The notes under the pieces were generated by a model, which saw nothing but the letters and a program-made list of their open reading frames with translations, made no database searches and was not told where the DNA came from. Below, one piece after another: positions 35,087 through 42,883 of a stretch of DNA of 64,000 nucleotides. The position numbers and the translations under genes were made by a program. The stretch comes from JAFGBI01 sp964480725 (GTDB taxonomy: Bacteria; Myxococcota_A; Polyangia; Polyangiales; Polyangiaceae): positions 68,496 to 132,495 of the forward strand of contig CAYZQO010000006.1 in the NCBI GenBank assembly GCA_964480725.1, read 5' to 3'. Position 1 is the first letter of the stretch; every line of letters starts with the position of its first letter.

Positions 35087-35338
35087 GAGCTCATCCGATG
35101 CTCCTGGAAGGAGGTGAAGCGAAGCCACAGCCCCTGAGACAGACCGAGTAGCGATGCGGGCTCTGCGCGCCCGGCAGCCCCCGGGCGTACCGTCCCTCTC
35201 CTCACGCTCAGCGCGGCCCCTCGATCCCCCTTCTCGTCGAGGCCTCCCCGCCGAGCCCCAGAACGTCCCCTCCGAGTTCGGAGCTCTCGTCGCCGGTCGA
35301 ACGGGGCGCACCTGCGTGGGTGCGCCCCGTCTTTTTTT
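35087..35338 (+). ncRNA. Candidate non-coding RNA ending in an intrinsic terminator
   Basis: No protein-like frame covers this stretch, yet it ends in the best terminator of the window. A closing helix can form between GAGCTC-ATC-CGA (35087-35098) and TCGGAGCTC (35278-35286), giving an RNA of about 200 nt. Inside it, GCTCCTGGAAGGAGG folds as a hairpin and CAGCCCCTGAG resembles the 5' side of the 6S RNA bubble. A long closing stem with a central bubble and ~200 nt would fit 6S RNA, but the rest does not let me assign it. It could also be the 3' UTR of hemL, which ends 160 nt upstream. Confidence 0.35.
35302..35338 (+). terminator. Strong intrinsic terminator
   Basis: CGGGGCGCACC (35302-35312) pairs perfectly with GGTGCGCCCCG (35319-35329), loop TGCGTG, followed by TC and a run of seven T (35332-35338). 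Such a T-run is exceptional in this GC-rich DNA. No coding gene ends closer than hemL at 34927, which suggests that it ends a small RNA. Confidence 0.92.
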
Positions 35339-35451
35339 GCGAAGTCCGCGGCCCGCACCGGGGCCGTGTCGCCGCCGGACTCCCCGGGCGAGCCCGGTGC
35401 GGCGCGAAGCCCCGCGCGCGGTGACGCAGCGACGACGTTCCATTACGATCG

Positions 35452-35640
35452 TAGAATTCATTCCTGGAGCGACACGCGGTCCGCCAGGTGTGTCGGCGCT
35501 CCCTAAACGCCCCGCTGGCACCACGGGTTGCCAGAGGCGAGGGAGCGTTTCCCAGGGCGCCTGGTGGCGAGATCTGCTACTCGCTCGTCACTCTAAGTCG
35601 CTGATTTGCTGCGGCAATCGAGCCGATTGCCGCTCTAGAC
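35452..35640 (+). ncRNA. Structured repeat element, copy B (putative RNA)
   Basis: Same order as copy A: TAGAAT box (35452-35457); stem CCTGG/CCAGG (35463-35467, 35484-35488); stem 2 CGCTCCCT (35497-35504) with AGGGAGCG (35540-35547), enclosing CTGGCA/TGCCAG (35515-35520, 35529-35534); conserved GCGCCTGGTGGCGAGATCTG part; terminal stem GCGGCAATC (35611-35619) with GATTGCCGC (35625-35633), loop GAGCC. Against copy A the middle pair of stem 2 changes C-G to T-A, and the third pair of the terminal stem G-T to G-C, so pairing is conserved while sequence varies. It lies 210 bp ahead of a lipoprotein gene. Confidence 0.6.
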
Positions 35641-35851
35641 GGCTGAGCCCGCTCCAGCGTGGGGCTTCCGACGAAGCTCCCAGCGCAGCCGGAGCGAGGC
35701 CGATCGCTCGCCCACGCTCCGGCACCGCACGCGACGCGGTCGGGACTCGAGCAGGGCGTCCGGCAACGCGCGGCCCGGGTTGCGAAGGGTCCCCTGTAGG
35801 AGTAAAAAATCGCGTCCGGGAGTCATCTGGGTATAAGGAGAGGTGCTTACG

Positions 35852-36586
35852 ATGAAGGCGATGAGAAGCTTCTTGGTCGCGATGGCGTTGAGCGGCACCG
35901 TGGCAGCCGTGGGCTGCAAGGGGGACGACGACGAAAACGAGGGCAACAACGGGAACAACACGGGCGGGACGGCGGGGACCGGTGGCGCGGGTTCCACGCT
36001 CTGCCCCGCGTCGCTGCCGGTGAACGGGCAGACCTGCAACACGTCGATCACCCAATCCTGCCAGTATCTGGGCGGGGCCACGGTCTGCACCTGCAACAAC
36101 GGCGCTTGGCGCTGCGTCGCCCAGTCCGGGACCGGCGGGGGCGGCCAAGGAACGGGCGGACGCTTCGCTACCGGTGGTAACCCGAGCACGGGCGGCGCCG
36201 GTGACGGCGGTGAGCCGGCCGACGGTGGCGAGCCAGCCGACGGTGGCGAGCCGGCCGACGGTGGCGAGCCGGCCGACGGTGGCACCAGCGGCGAGGGGGG
36301 TCTGAACCAGGCCGGCGCCGTCATGGGCGGAGTGGGGCCGGTCGCCGGAGCCGGCGGTGACGCCCCGGTTGCGGGCGCGCCGACCGAGGGCGGCGTGATG
36401 ACCGCCGGCGCGGGCGGCGCCGTGGCCGGCGCGGCTGGCGCCGTGAGCGAGGCGGGAGCACCCGCCGTGGCGGGCGCGGCCGGTGCGCCGAGCACCGCGG
36501 GCGCCGCAGGCGCCGTGAGCACCGCCGGTGCGCCGAGCACCGCGGGCGCTGCGGGCACCGCCGGCCAGGCCGGCGCGGCGAGCTGA
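35852..36586 (+). CDS. Gly/Ala-rich repeat lipoprotein
   Basis: 244 residues from the ATG at 35852, with AAGGAGAGG ahead of it (a GTG at 35843 is in frame). Signal peptide and AAVGC lipobox, then an acidic Asn-rich spacer, one small cysteine module with six Cys (TLCPASLPVNGQTC, SCQYLGGATVCTCNNGAWRC), and about 150 residues of low complexity: four GGEPAD repeats followed by GAxSTAGAAGA repeats. No enzymatic domain is visible. Probably a surface-exposed structural or adhesive lipoprotein. A terminator follows. Confidence 0.75.
   Translation: MKAMRSFLVAMALSGTVAAVGCKGDDDENEGNNGNNTGGTAGTGGAGSTLCPASLPVNGQTCNTSITQSCQYLGGATVCTCNNGAWRCVAQSGTGGGGQGTGGRFATGGNPSTGGAGDGGEPADGGEPADGGEPADGGEPADGGTSGEGGLNQAGAVMGGVGPVAGAGGDAPVAGAPTEGGVMTAGAGGAVAGAAGAVSEAGAPAVAGAAGAPSTAGAAGAVSTAGAPSTAGAAGTAGQAGAAS
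36206..36277 (+). repeat. 18-bp tandem repeat, four units
   Basis: Four almost identical copies of GGTGGCGAGCCGGCCGAC encode GGEPAD in the Gly/Ala-rich lipoprotein. Near identity suggests recent slippage. Confidence 0.85.
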
Positions 36587-36603
36587 GCCACACCGGGGGC
36601 GGG

Positions 36604-36644
36604 CGCGGCGAGGGTGCGCAGGCGCCCCTCGCCGCGTCGCTTTT
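36604..36644 (+). terminator. Intrinsic terminator of the Gly/Ala-rich lipoprotein gene
   Basis: CGCGGCGAGGG (36604-36614) and CCCTCGCCGCG (36626-36636) form a perfect 11-bp stem, followed after TCGC by TTTT at 36641-36644. It begins 17 nt after the stop codon. Confidence 0.8.
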
Positions 36645-36817
36645 GTCTGGAAACGCGCGGGCGAGCGCCGGCGCCAGCAAGGGGCGGCTGGCGACGCTGC
36701 GGCGGGGTCGCGCCATCACGGCGCTGCGCTCCGGGAAGGAGCGGCGGCGTACGCGCCCAGCCGCGGCGTGCACCTTGGCACACCGCGGCTGGAGACAACG
36801 GATCGCTCGATCCCCGC

Positions 36818-38257
36818 TCAGTCGAGCGGGGGGCGCGGCACGCAGCCGAACCGCGCCTCGATCCGACCCGCGCCCAGGTTCGCGCAGGAGCAGGGGCACA
36901 TGATCACAGTCGTGGGGGTGACCGGGTTGTCGTAGTACCACCCCCCGTTCTCGCAGTTGGCCGCTGACCCCGCCGCCGGGATCTCCTCCGGATTGCCCAC
37001 GAACGGGGTGTAGACGATCTGGACCTTCGTGAAATCCACGTCTTGGTCCGGCGGGGGAGCGGGTACGGCGTAGGAGCAGGGGACGAACGAGTTGGTGATG
37101 TTGAGCATCGCCTTGGCGAACGAGTCGATCGCGTCCTCGTAATCCATCATCACCGCATCGGAGGTGCCGCCATACCGGGCGTAATTGTCGAGGTTGAGCT
37201 CCGAGGAGGCGCCGACGCCGATGGCGTAGGTCCGGATGGAGGGCTGGGTCTGGTAGCCCTCGCCGACGATGGCGGCCAGCGCGGCCGGATCCTGCTCGTC
37301 GCAGAGGGTCGGGTAGCCGTCACCCACCAGCACGAGCACCGTCGTCCGACTGGGGTGATCTTCCTGCCAGGCCTTGGCGATCTGCATCGCCCCCTCCACG
37401 GCAGGGACGAGCGGCGTCATGCCGGCCGGATCGGTGTTCTCCATCGCGGCGACCATCTCCGGCCCCGTCTCTGCGATCGGTCCCATCGGCACGGTGGGGA
37501 TAGCGTAATCGGCAACGTTGCACTCGATGTCCGGATCCGCGGTGCCATGGGCGTTCTCGAACACGATCCCCGCGTTCAGGCCGCTGCCGAGGACCTCCGG
37601 GGACTCCGTGAACTGGCGCACCGCCTCCGTCATCACCTCCCAGCGGGAGTCCCCGGTGCCCTCCACCAGGTAGCTCTGGGAGATGGTCCGATCCATCAGG
37701 ATGAACATGTCGACCGGCGAGCCCTCGACCTCGAAGGCCACACCAGTGCAGTCCGGCTGATCCGGATCGACCGGCGCCGAGCCACCCGTGGGATCCTCCA
37801 CGTCCTCCCTGCCGCCAGCGCCGCCCTGGCTGCTCCCGGCGTCGCCCGAGCTGCCGGCTTCGTTCTCGCTGCCCGCGTCGCCCTCGGCGTCACCGCCGGT
37901 GCCGCCGCTGGGGAGGATGTTCACGTAGGTGTCCATCGGCAGGCCCTCGCAGGGGGCCACGTTCGGCCGGGTATTGCCGCCACCGGAGGTGTTGCCACCG
38001 CCTCCCGTGCCGGCACCACCGCCGCCAGTCGACGAGCTGTCGCCCGAGCCGCCCGTGTTGTCCGCCTCGTCACCGCCGTTCGCCGTGCCACCGCCACCGG
38101 TGACCCCGAAGCCGCCGGTTGGGCCCGTCGCCGAGTTGCCCTGGCCACCATTGCCGTCGCCGTCATCGTCCTCCTCGGCGCAGTTGACGGCGGCAATTCC
38201 CAGGACGACGGTGAGCGCCCCATGGAACAAGATGCGATTGGGCCTATTGAGCGTCAT
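36818..38257 (-). CDS. von Willebrand factor A lipoprotein I
   Basis: 479 residues. Signal peptide with AAVNC as probable lipidation site, an acidic then Gly/Thr-rich spacer to about residue 170, and a vWA domain (about 180-395). VDMFILMDRTISQS stands at the metal-site (MIDAS) strand, normally DxSxS, here DRTIS, so the site is slightly altered. TPLVPAVEGAMQIAKAW, TVLVLVGDGYPTLCDE and IRTYAIGVGA are the other vWA strands. A short Cys-containing end (ANCENGGWYYDNP, IMCPCSCANLG) follows. Similar in design to the gene at 38640-39887; both probably bind ligands outside the cell. Confidence 0.88.
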   Translation of the reverse strand: MTLNRPNRILFHGALTVVLGIAAVNCAEEDDDGDGNGGQGNSATGPTGGFGVTGGGGTANGGDEADNTGGSGDSSSTGGGGAGTGGGGNTSGGGNTRPNVAPCEGLPMDTYVNILPSGGTGGDAEGDAGSENEAGSSGDAGSSQGGAGGREDVEDPTGGSAPVDPDQPDCTGVAFEVEGSPVDMFILMDRTISQSYLVEGTGDSRWEVMTEAVRQFTESPEVLGSGLNAGIVFENAHGTADPDIECNVADYAIPTVPMGPIAETGPEMVAAMENTDPAGMTPLVPAVEGAMQIAKAWQEDHPSRTTVLVLVGDGYPTLCDEQDPAALAAIVGEGYQTQPSIRTYAIGVGASSELNLDNYARYGGTSDAVMMDYEDAIDSFAKAMLNITNSFVPCSYAVPAPPPDQDVDFTKVQIVYTPFVGNPEEIPAAGSAANCENGGWYYDNPVTPTTVIMCPCSCANLGAGRIEARFGCVPRPPLD

Positions 38258-38639
38258 GGCAGGGGGATCCTCTCACGGTTGAAAATGAGCTTGGCTTGGC
38301 CACCGGGAAGCGCGGGACACCGCTCCCCGCGGCACGGATGACAGCGAACGGGCCGACCTTCGAGCAGACCAACGTCCCTGGAAGCGCCCGCCCCCCGGAG
38401 CAGGGGCGACACCACCGACCCGTGTGATCGGTCGACCCAGGGGAACGGGCACCGAGCGCCAAGCCCAGCCGGGGGCTCTCAAAGGGCTTGCCCCCGGAAC
38501 ACCGCTGAATGCTCGCCGCCATGCGCCCGTGCCTTCCGACCTACCAGCCCCGGTTCTCGATGCTTCCGGTTCCCTTCGCTCCTGGATGGGGGCGCCGGAC
38601 CCGGCAGCCGTTGCCGCGAGTCCGGCGGACGCCGCTCGG
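38258..38639. other. 382-bp intergenic stretch between the two vWA genes
   Basis: No frame gives a plausible protein and no strong hairpin is seen. It must hold the promoter of the first vWA gene and the end of the second. CCGGGGGCTCTCAAAGGG and GCTTGCCCCCGG near 38468-38500 could form an imperfect hairpin and may serve as the terminator of the second gene. Confidence 0.4.
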
Positions 38640-39887
38640 TCAGCGGATGACCGGGCAGCCGAGGACGACGTCCACGCGTTCGGCGCCGCGATTGCGGACG
38701 TCGTCGCAGATGTCTCCCCGCAGCGTAATGACCGGCGGATCCATCGAGAGATCCCAGCCCGAATCCTCGCCGTCCCGGTTGATGGGGACGCAGTCCACGG
38801 CCACGTTGACCAGGTCGGCCTGCAGGGGCGCCTCGCTGAGCTCGATGTCGCAGTCGCGCACGAGCTGGGTGCTGATCGCCTGGAAGGTCGCCGTCAGCCC
38901 CTCCACCCCCGACTCGGCGGAGACAGCGTAGTACTCCGTGTCGCCGCCCAGGTTGCGCTCGCCGGCGACGGCGAAGTCGTCGAGGTAGTCCGCGTAGACT
39001 TCCGTGCCGGGGATGCCCACGACGAAGGTGGGGATGTCGCGCATCGCGAGCTGGGAGATCTGCTCGAGGACGTCCGAGTCGTCGAGGCAGCGGTCGCCGA
39101 GGGGCGCCCCCGTGGTCGTCTCGCAGCAGTTGCCGCCCGAGTCGCACTTGTCGTCGAGGTTGACCGTGCACTCGTCCTCCTCGCAGCGGAGGGACGCGTT
39201 GCAGTTCGGTCCACCATCGGTGGCGAGGAGGACGTACTTCTCGCCCTCCAGATCCGCGCCGTCGCCATTGACGAAGTAGTCGTAGGCGCGCCGGAGCGCC
39301 TCGGCCGTCGGCGTCCCGCCGCCGGGCGCCGTGCCCCGCAGCGCGCCGATGATCGAATCCACCGCCTCGGTCGCGGGCGCGATCTCGACGTTGACCGCGT
39401 CCTCGCCCTCCGGGACCTCGCAGGCCACGGTGCCACCCGGGTTGTCCGGGTAGAGGATGAGCCCGAGGTTCATGTCGTCGGCGACGTCGCCGAGGGCGTC
39501 GTCGAGCGCCGTCTGCAGGGCCTCCCACTTGGAGACGTCTCCGATCGGGTCGTCCATGCTGCCGGACTTGTCGACCACGAGCAGGATGTTCGGCGTGCGG
39601 TAGTCGGCCGACACCGCCGTCGCGCCGCAATCGGTCCAGTCCTCCGGGAAGTCGCAGGCCGGCGCCTCGATGGTTTCGCCGCCGGTCCCGTCTGCGCTGC
39701 CGCCCTCGTTGCCCGCGCCGCCGTTGGCGCCCGCACTGGTGCCGCCCGTTTCGCCGAGGACGGTGCCGCCGGTCGCGTCTCCGCTGTTGCCGTTGCCGTC
39801 GCCGTCGTCCTCCTCCGTGCAGCTGACGGCTGCTCCGAGGATGAGCCCAGAGATGATCACGGTGCCCAGAACTGAACCTAGCCGCAT
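38640..39887 (-). CDS. von Willebrand factor A lipoprotein II
   Basis: 415 residues from the ATG at 39887; an in-frame ATG at 39908 is possible. Hydrophobic leader ending AAVSC, acidic EEDDGDGNGN stretch and Gly/Thr spacer, then a vWA domain (about 85-350): NILLVVDKSGSMDD is a complete MIDAS motif (DxSxS), GGGTPTAEALRRAYDYF supplies the Thr, YVLLATDGGPNC the Asp. A Cys-rich insertion (RCEEDECTVNLDDKC, GGNCCETTTG) lies in the domain. VRDCDIELSE starts a beta-sandwich end. It shares layout with the vWA gene at 36818, suggesting old tandem duplication followed by divergence. Confidence 0.9.
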   Translation of the reverse strand: MRLGSVLGTVIISGLILGAAVSCTEEDDGDGNGNSGDATGGTVLGETGGTSAGANGGAGNEGGSADGTGGETIEAPACDFPEDWTDCGATAVSADYRTPNILLVVDKSGSMDDPIGDVSKWEALQTALDDALGDVADDMNLGLILYPDNPGGTVACEVPEGEDAVNVEIAPATEAVDSIIGALRGTAPGGGTPTAEALRRAYDYFVNGDGADLEGEKYVLLATDGGPNCNASLRCEEDECTVNLDDKCDSGGNCCETTTGAPLGDRCLDDSDVLEQISQLAMRDIPTFVVGIPGTEVYADYLDDFAVAGERNLGGDTEYYAVSAESGVEGLTATFQAISTQLVRDCDIELSEAPLQADLVNVAVDCVPINRDGEDSGWDLSMDPPVITLRGDICDDVRNRGAERVDVVLGCPVIR

Positions 39888-40361
39888 GGTGTCCCTACTT
39901 CCTCGCATGGCGTCGTGACGGGCGGAGGACCGACCCACGCTCCCGGCGCGACGACGCGGACGACGTCATAGCGCTCGTCGCGGCCCGGCCGCCAGAGCAG
40001 GCTATGATCGACGCCGAAGCCGCGCACCCGGTCGATTCCCCTACCGCCATAATCCTGCAGTCCAACCCGACGAACTCCGTGTCACGGCGTTCGTATCGGT
40101 CAAGGCTAGCTCAGATCCCGGCCCCGGCAAAGTGCGGAGTGCGCACCCGCGCCTCCCGCGGACGCCGGTCGGCCGTCCCACAGAAGAGTTGCACAAGGCC
40201 GAGATCACTCCGAGATGCACCGCCCGGGTGGCGCCTTCGGGCTGCCGCGGACGTTGAAACTTCCACGTGGACTCATGGCCCGCTGCGGTCCATCAGTGGG
40301 ACCCCCGCCCGGCGCGGCGCTCGCCACAGCCCCTTGCGCGAGCCCAGCGCCGGGCTCTCGG
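39888..40361. other. 474-bp intergenic stretch
   Basis: Nothing protein-like on either strand. AAGGCTAGCTCAG near 40100 resembles a tRNA D-arm but no anticodon or T arm follows. The segment separates the end of glyS from the start of the second vWA gene and should carry the promoter of the latter. Confidence 0.4.
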
Positions 40362-41888
40362 TCAACCGGTGAGCGCCGCCGCGAGCCAGTCGCCGACGCG
40401 ATCGATCGCGATCCGCTCCTGCTGCTGCGTGTCGCGGTGGCGGACGGTCACCGCCTGGTCGCCAGCCGTTTCTCCGTCGACCGTGAAGCAGAACGGGCAG
40501 CCCGACTCGTCCATGCGAGCGTAGCGCTTGCCGATGCTCTGCTTCGCGTCGTACTCGACGAACCCGAAGCGACGGTTCAGCTCCCGGTAGAGCTGCTCGG
40601 CGATCTCGGGCATCCCGTCCTTGTTCACCAGCGGATAGACGGCCGCCTTGAGCGGGGCGACGCGCGGCGCAAACTTCATGTAGACCTTGCTCGGGCGCGT
40701 GGGGTCCGGGGTGAAGGCCTCGCACAGAATGGCGAGGACGCCGCGGTCGGCCCCGGCCGAGGGCTCGATGACGTGCGGCACCACGCGCTCGTTCGTCTCC
40801 GCATCGAAGTACTCGAGCTTCACCCTCGAGTGTTCGCGGTGCTGCGTCAGGTCGAAGTTCGAGCGATCGGCGACCCCCTCCAGCTCGCCGAAGCCCGGGA
40901 AGGTGAAGGGGAAGCGGTACTCGATGTCGCTGGTACCGGCCCCGTCCTTGGCGTAGTGCGCGAGCTCGTCTCGGTCGTGCTCCCGGAGTTGCATGTTCTC
41001 GCTGAGCAGCCCCATGCTGCGCCACCAGGCGACGCGCAGGTCCCGCCAGAAGGCGTACCACTGGCGCGTGGCCTGCGGGTGGCAGAAGAACTCGATCTCC
41101 ATCTGCTCGAACTCACGCGAGCGGAAGGTGAAGTTTCGCGGGGTGACCTCGTTGCGGAAGGCCTTCCCCATCTGCGCGATGCCGAACGGGAGCTTAACGC
41201 GCGAGGTGTCGAGGACGTTCTTGAAGTTGACGAAGATCCCCTGCGCGGTCTCCGGTCGCAGGTAGGCGACGTCGTCCTCGCTCGCCGTCGCGCCCACGTA
41301 GGTCTTGAACATCAGATTGAACGCGCGCGGCTCGGTGAGCGTCCCCGGCTCCTTCGCGTCGGGCCCCACGGTCGTCGCCAGCCGCTCCTTCGGTAGCGAG
41401 GGGAGCGGCGTCACCACGACTTCGCCCGGCTCCAGGCTCCGCTTGGCGAGCTTGGCGAGCAGCTTGAGCGCCTTGTCGCGCCCGGCGTCGTCGCCCTCGA
41501 CGAACGAGTACGCGCGGTCGACCCCCGCCGTGGTCACGATCTGGACGTGGTCGGCGCGGTAGCGGCGCTTGGACTCCTTGCAGTCCACCATCGGGTCGTT
41601 GAAGCCGCCGACGTGACCGGAGGCCATCCAGACCCGCGGGTTCTGGATGATGCAGGAGTCGAGCCCCACCATCGAGACGTCTCGCCCGTCGGGACCCACC
41701 GGGGGGCGCACGACCATGTCGCTCCACCAGGCGTCCTTCAGGTTCTTCTTGAGCTGGGTGCCAAGGGGCCCGTAGTCCCAGAACCCGTTGATGCCCCCGT
41801 AGATCTCGGAGGCCTGGAAGATGAAGCCCCGGCGCTTGCAGAGGGCCATGATCTCGTCCATCGACTTCTTCGCGCTGGGTTCGGGCAT
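40362..41888 (-). CDS. glyS: Glycyl-tRNA synthetase, single-chain dimeric type
   Basis: 508 residues from the ATG at 41888. The class II enzyme of the eukaryote/archaeal-like alpha2 type, not the alpha2-beta2 type. CKRRGFIFQASEIYGG, GFWDYGPLGTQLKKNL, SGHVGGFNDPMVDCK, YLRPETAQGIFVNFKNVL and FGIAQMGKAFRNEVTPRN (motif 2) are characteristic; IEPSAGADRGVLAIL is motif 3; RVAPLKAAVYPLVNKDG begins the anticodon-binding domain. The frame is open for another 45 codons upstream, with no family resemblance there. Confidence 0.96.
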   Translation of the reverse strand: MPEPSAKKSMDEIMALCKRRGFIFQASEIYGGINGFWDYGPLGTQLKKNLKDAWWSDMVVRPPVGPDGRDVSMVGLDSCIIQNPRVWMASGHVGGFNDPMVDCKESKRRYRADHVQIVTTAGVDRAYSFVEGDDAGRDKALKLLAKLAKRSLEPGEVVVTPLPSLPKERLATTVGPDAKEPGTLTEPRAFNLMFKTYVGATASEDDVAYLRPETAQGIFVNFKNVLDTSRVKLPFGIAQMGKAFRNEVTPRNFTFRSREFEQMEIEFFCHPQATRQWYAFWRDLRVAWWRSMGLLSENMQLREHDRDELAHYAKDGAGTSDIEYRFPFTFPGFGELEGVADRSNFDLTQHREHSRVKLEYFDAETNERVVPHVIEPSAGADRGVLAILCEAFTPDPTRPSKVYMKFAPRVAPLKAAVYPLVNKDGMPEIAEQLYRELNRRFGFVEYDAKQSIGKRYARMDESGCPFCFTVDGETAGDQAVTVRHRDTQQQERIAIDRVGDWLAAALTG

Positions 41889-42193
41889 GTCGGTCAGATC
41901 CGTGGGGGTCGGGTTGAGGAAGGACACCGGGCGCGCCGCGCGCGGGCCTTCGAATGAGGTCGAGTTCGGGGCAGCTACCGCCCGCCCCCCGTTCCCGGAG
42001 GTGGGGGTGACGGGCACCCTCACCGGGGTCGCTGACCGTCTGGCCGAGGCGCTATCGAGGCGGTCCGGACACGGTCGGCCCTGGGGAAGGGATGTTCAGG
42101 CACCCGGTTGCGGGAGCGCGATGCTAACCGGAGCCGCCGGGATCGTCCACGGGCCGCGCGCCGTGCGGGACGGAGGACTGGACCGTCCGGGCT
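41889..42193. other. 305-bp stretch ahead of the gene remnant
   Basis: No credible gene on either strand. It contains the upstream region of glyS. Whatever lay 5' of the Cys-rich remnant that begins at about 42194 is no longer readable here. Confidence 0.4.
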
Positions 42194-42517
42194 ACGGCGG
42201 TCAGGCCCGGGGTCCGACTCCGAGGTGGCTCGTTCGCGCTCGATTGCAGCTACGGCAAGACGTCCGGCACCTGCCCCACCTTCGGGCGCCAGGCTGATAC
42301 CTGGGCGTGTGACGCCGCGGCCGTCTGCCCCGACACCGCGCCCGCCGATGGTGACGAGTGCACCGACGAAGAGCTGGCGTGCGACTTCGACGGCGCCGCC
42401 TGCACCTTGGAGGAGATCAACCTCGAGTGCCCGTACGGGCAGACGTCCTGCACCTGCGAGTTCGCGGGCGGCGGCGAGGGAGCCTGGTCCTGCCAGGGAG
42501 CGCGTGACGCGGCGGGC
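42194..42517 (+). pseudogene. 5'-truncated Cys-rich surface protein remnant
   Basis: One frame reads like the end of a myxobacterial Cys-rich secreted protein: LDCSYGKTSGTCPTFGRQ, WACDAAAVCPDT, DECTDEELACDFDGAAC, LECPYGQTSCTCEFAGG and WSCQ, with regularly spaced cysteines. Upstream the frame loses the pattern, and there is no ATG or GTG ahead of it; the first possible start (TTG at 42407) is inside the conserved part. There is no stop before yacG, with which it is in frame. I interpret it as a relic whose 5' end was deleted. Confidence 0.55.
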
Positions 42518-42613
42518 GTCGTATGCGGGCGGCGCCCGTCCGACGTCCGCCCGCGGCGGAGTGACAGGGCGGAGCACCTTCCACCGCCGGCCACGAGGTG
42601 CTTCACTCGCGGG

Positions 42614-42799
42614 GTGACCGTCAAGTGCCCGATCTGCCAACGGGAGCTCCACGACCTCCCGGACGACTTCCCCCACCGCCCCTTCTGCTCCGCGCGCTGC
42701 AAGCTGGTCGACCTCGGCAACTGGCTGGACGGGCGTTACTGCCTCTCGCGACCGCTCGAGCCGGAGGAGCTGGAGGAGGAGCTGCGGCGGTCGAGCTGA
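42614..42799 (+). CDS. yacG: YacG-type zinc-finger protein (DNA gyrase inhibitor family)
   Basis: 61 residues from a GTG at 42614. VKCPICQRELHDLPDDFPHRPFCSARCKLVDLGNWLDGRY is the complete YacG (DUF329) Zn finger, C-x2-C then C-x3-C, followed by LEPEELEEEL. Members bind gyrase in E. coli and inhibit its DNA binding. GAGGTGCTTCACTCGCGGG precedes the GTG. The frame is open upstream through the remnant at 42194, but the family starts where given. Confidence 0.9.
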   Translation: MTVKCPICQRELHDLPDDFPHRPFCSARCKLVDLGNWLDGRYCLSRPLEPEELEEELRRSS

Positions 42800-42883
42800 C
42801 GCGCTGCCGCGTGCCGGTAGTGGGCCGACGAGGGCGCGTGCCCGCATGGCGTGGCCGCGCCCGGCGCGCTAGCTTCGGGCCCG

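Noticed and set aside
38424..39875. 483-codon + strand frame opposite the second vWA gene
   Set aside because: Shadow of the vWA gene; composition is Arg/Ala/Val-rich without motifs, whereas the minus strand encodes a complete vWA domain.
40095..40140. AAGGCTAGCTCAG, resembling a tRNA D-arm
   Set aside because: No acceptor pairing, anticodon arm or T arm follows within tRNA distance.
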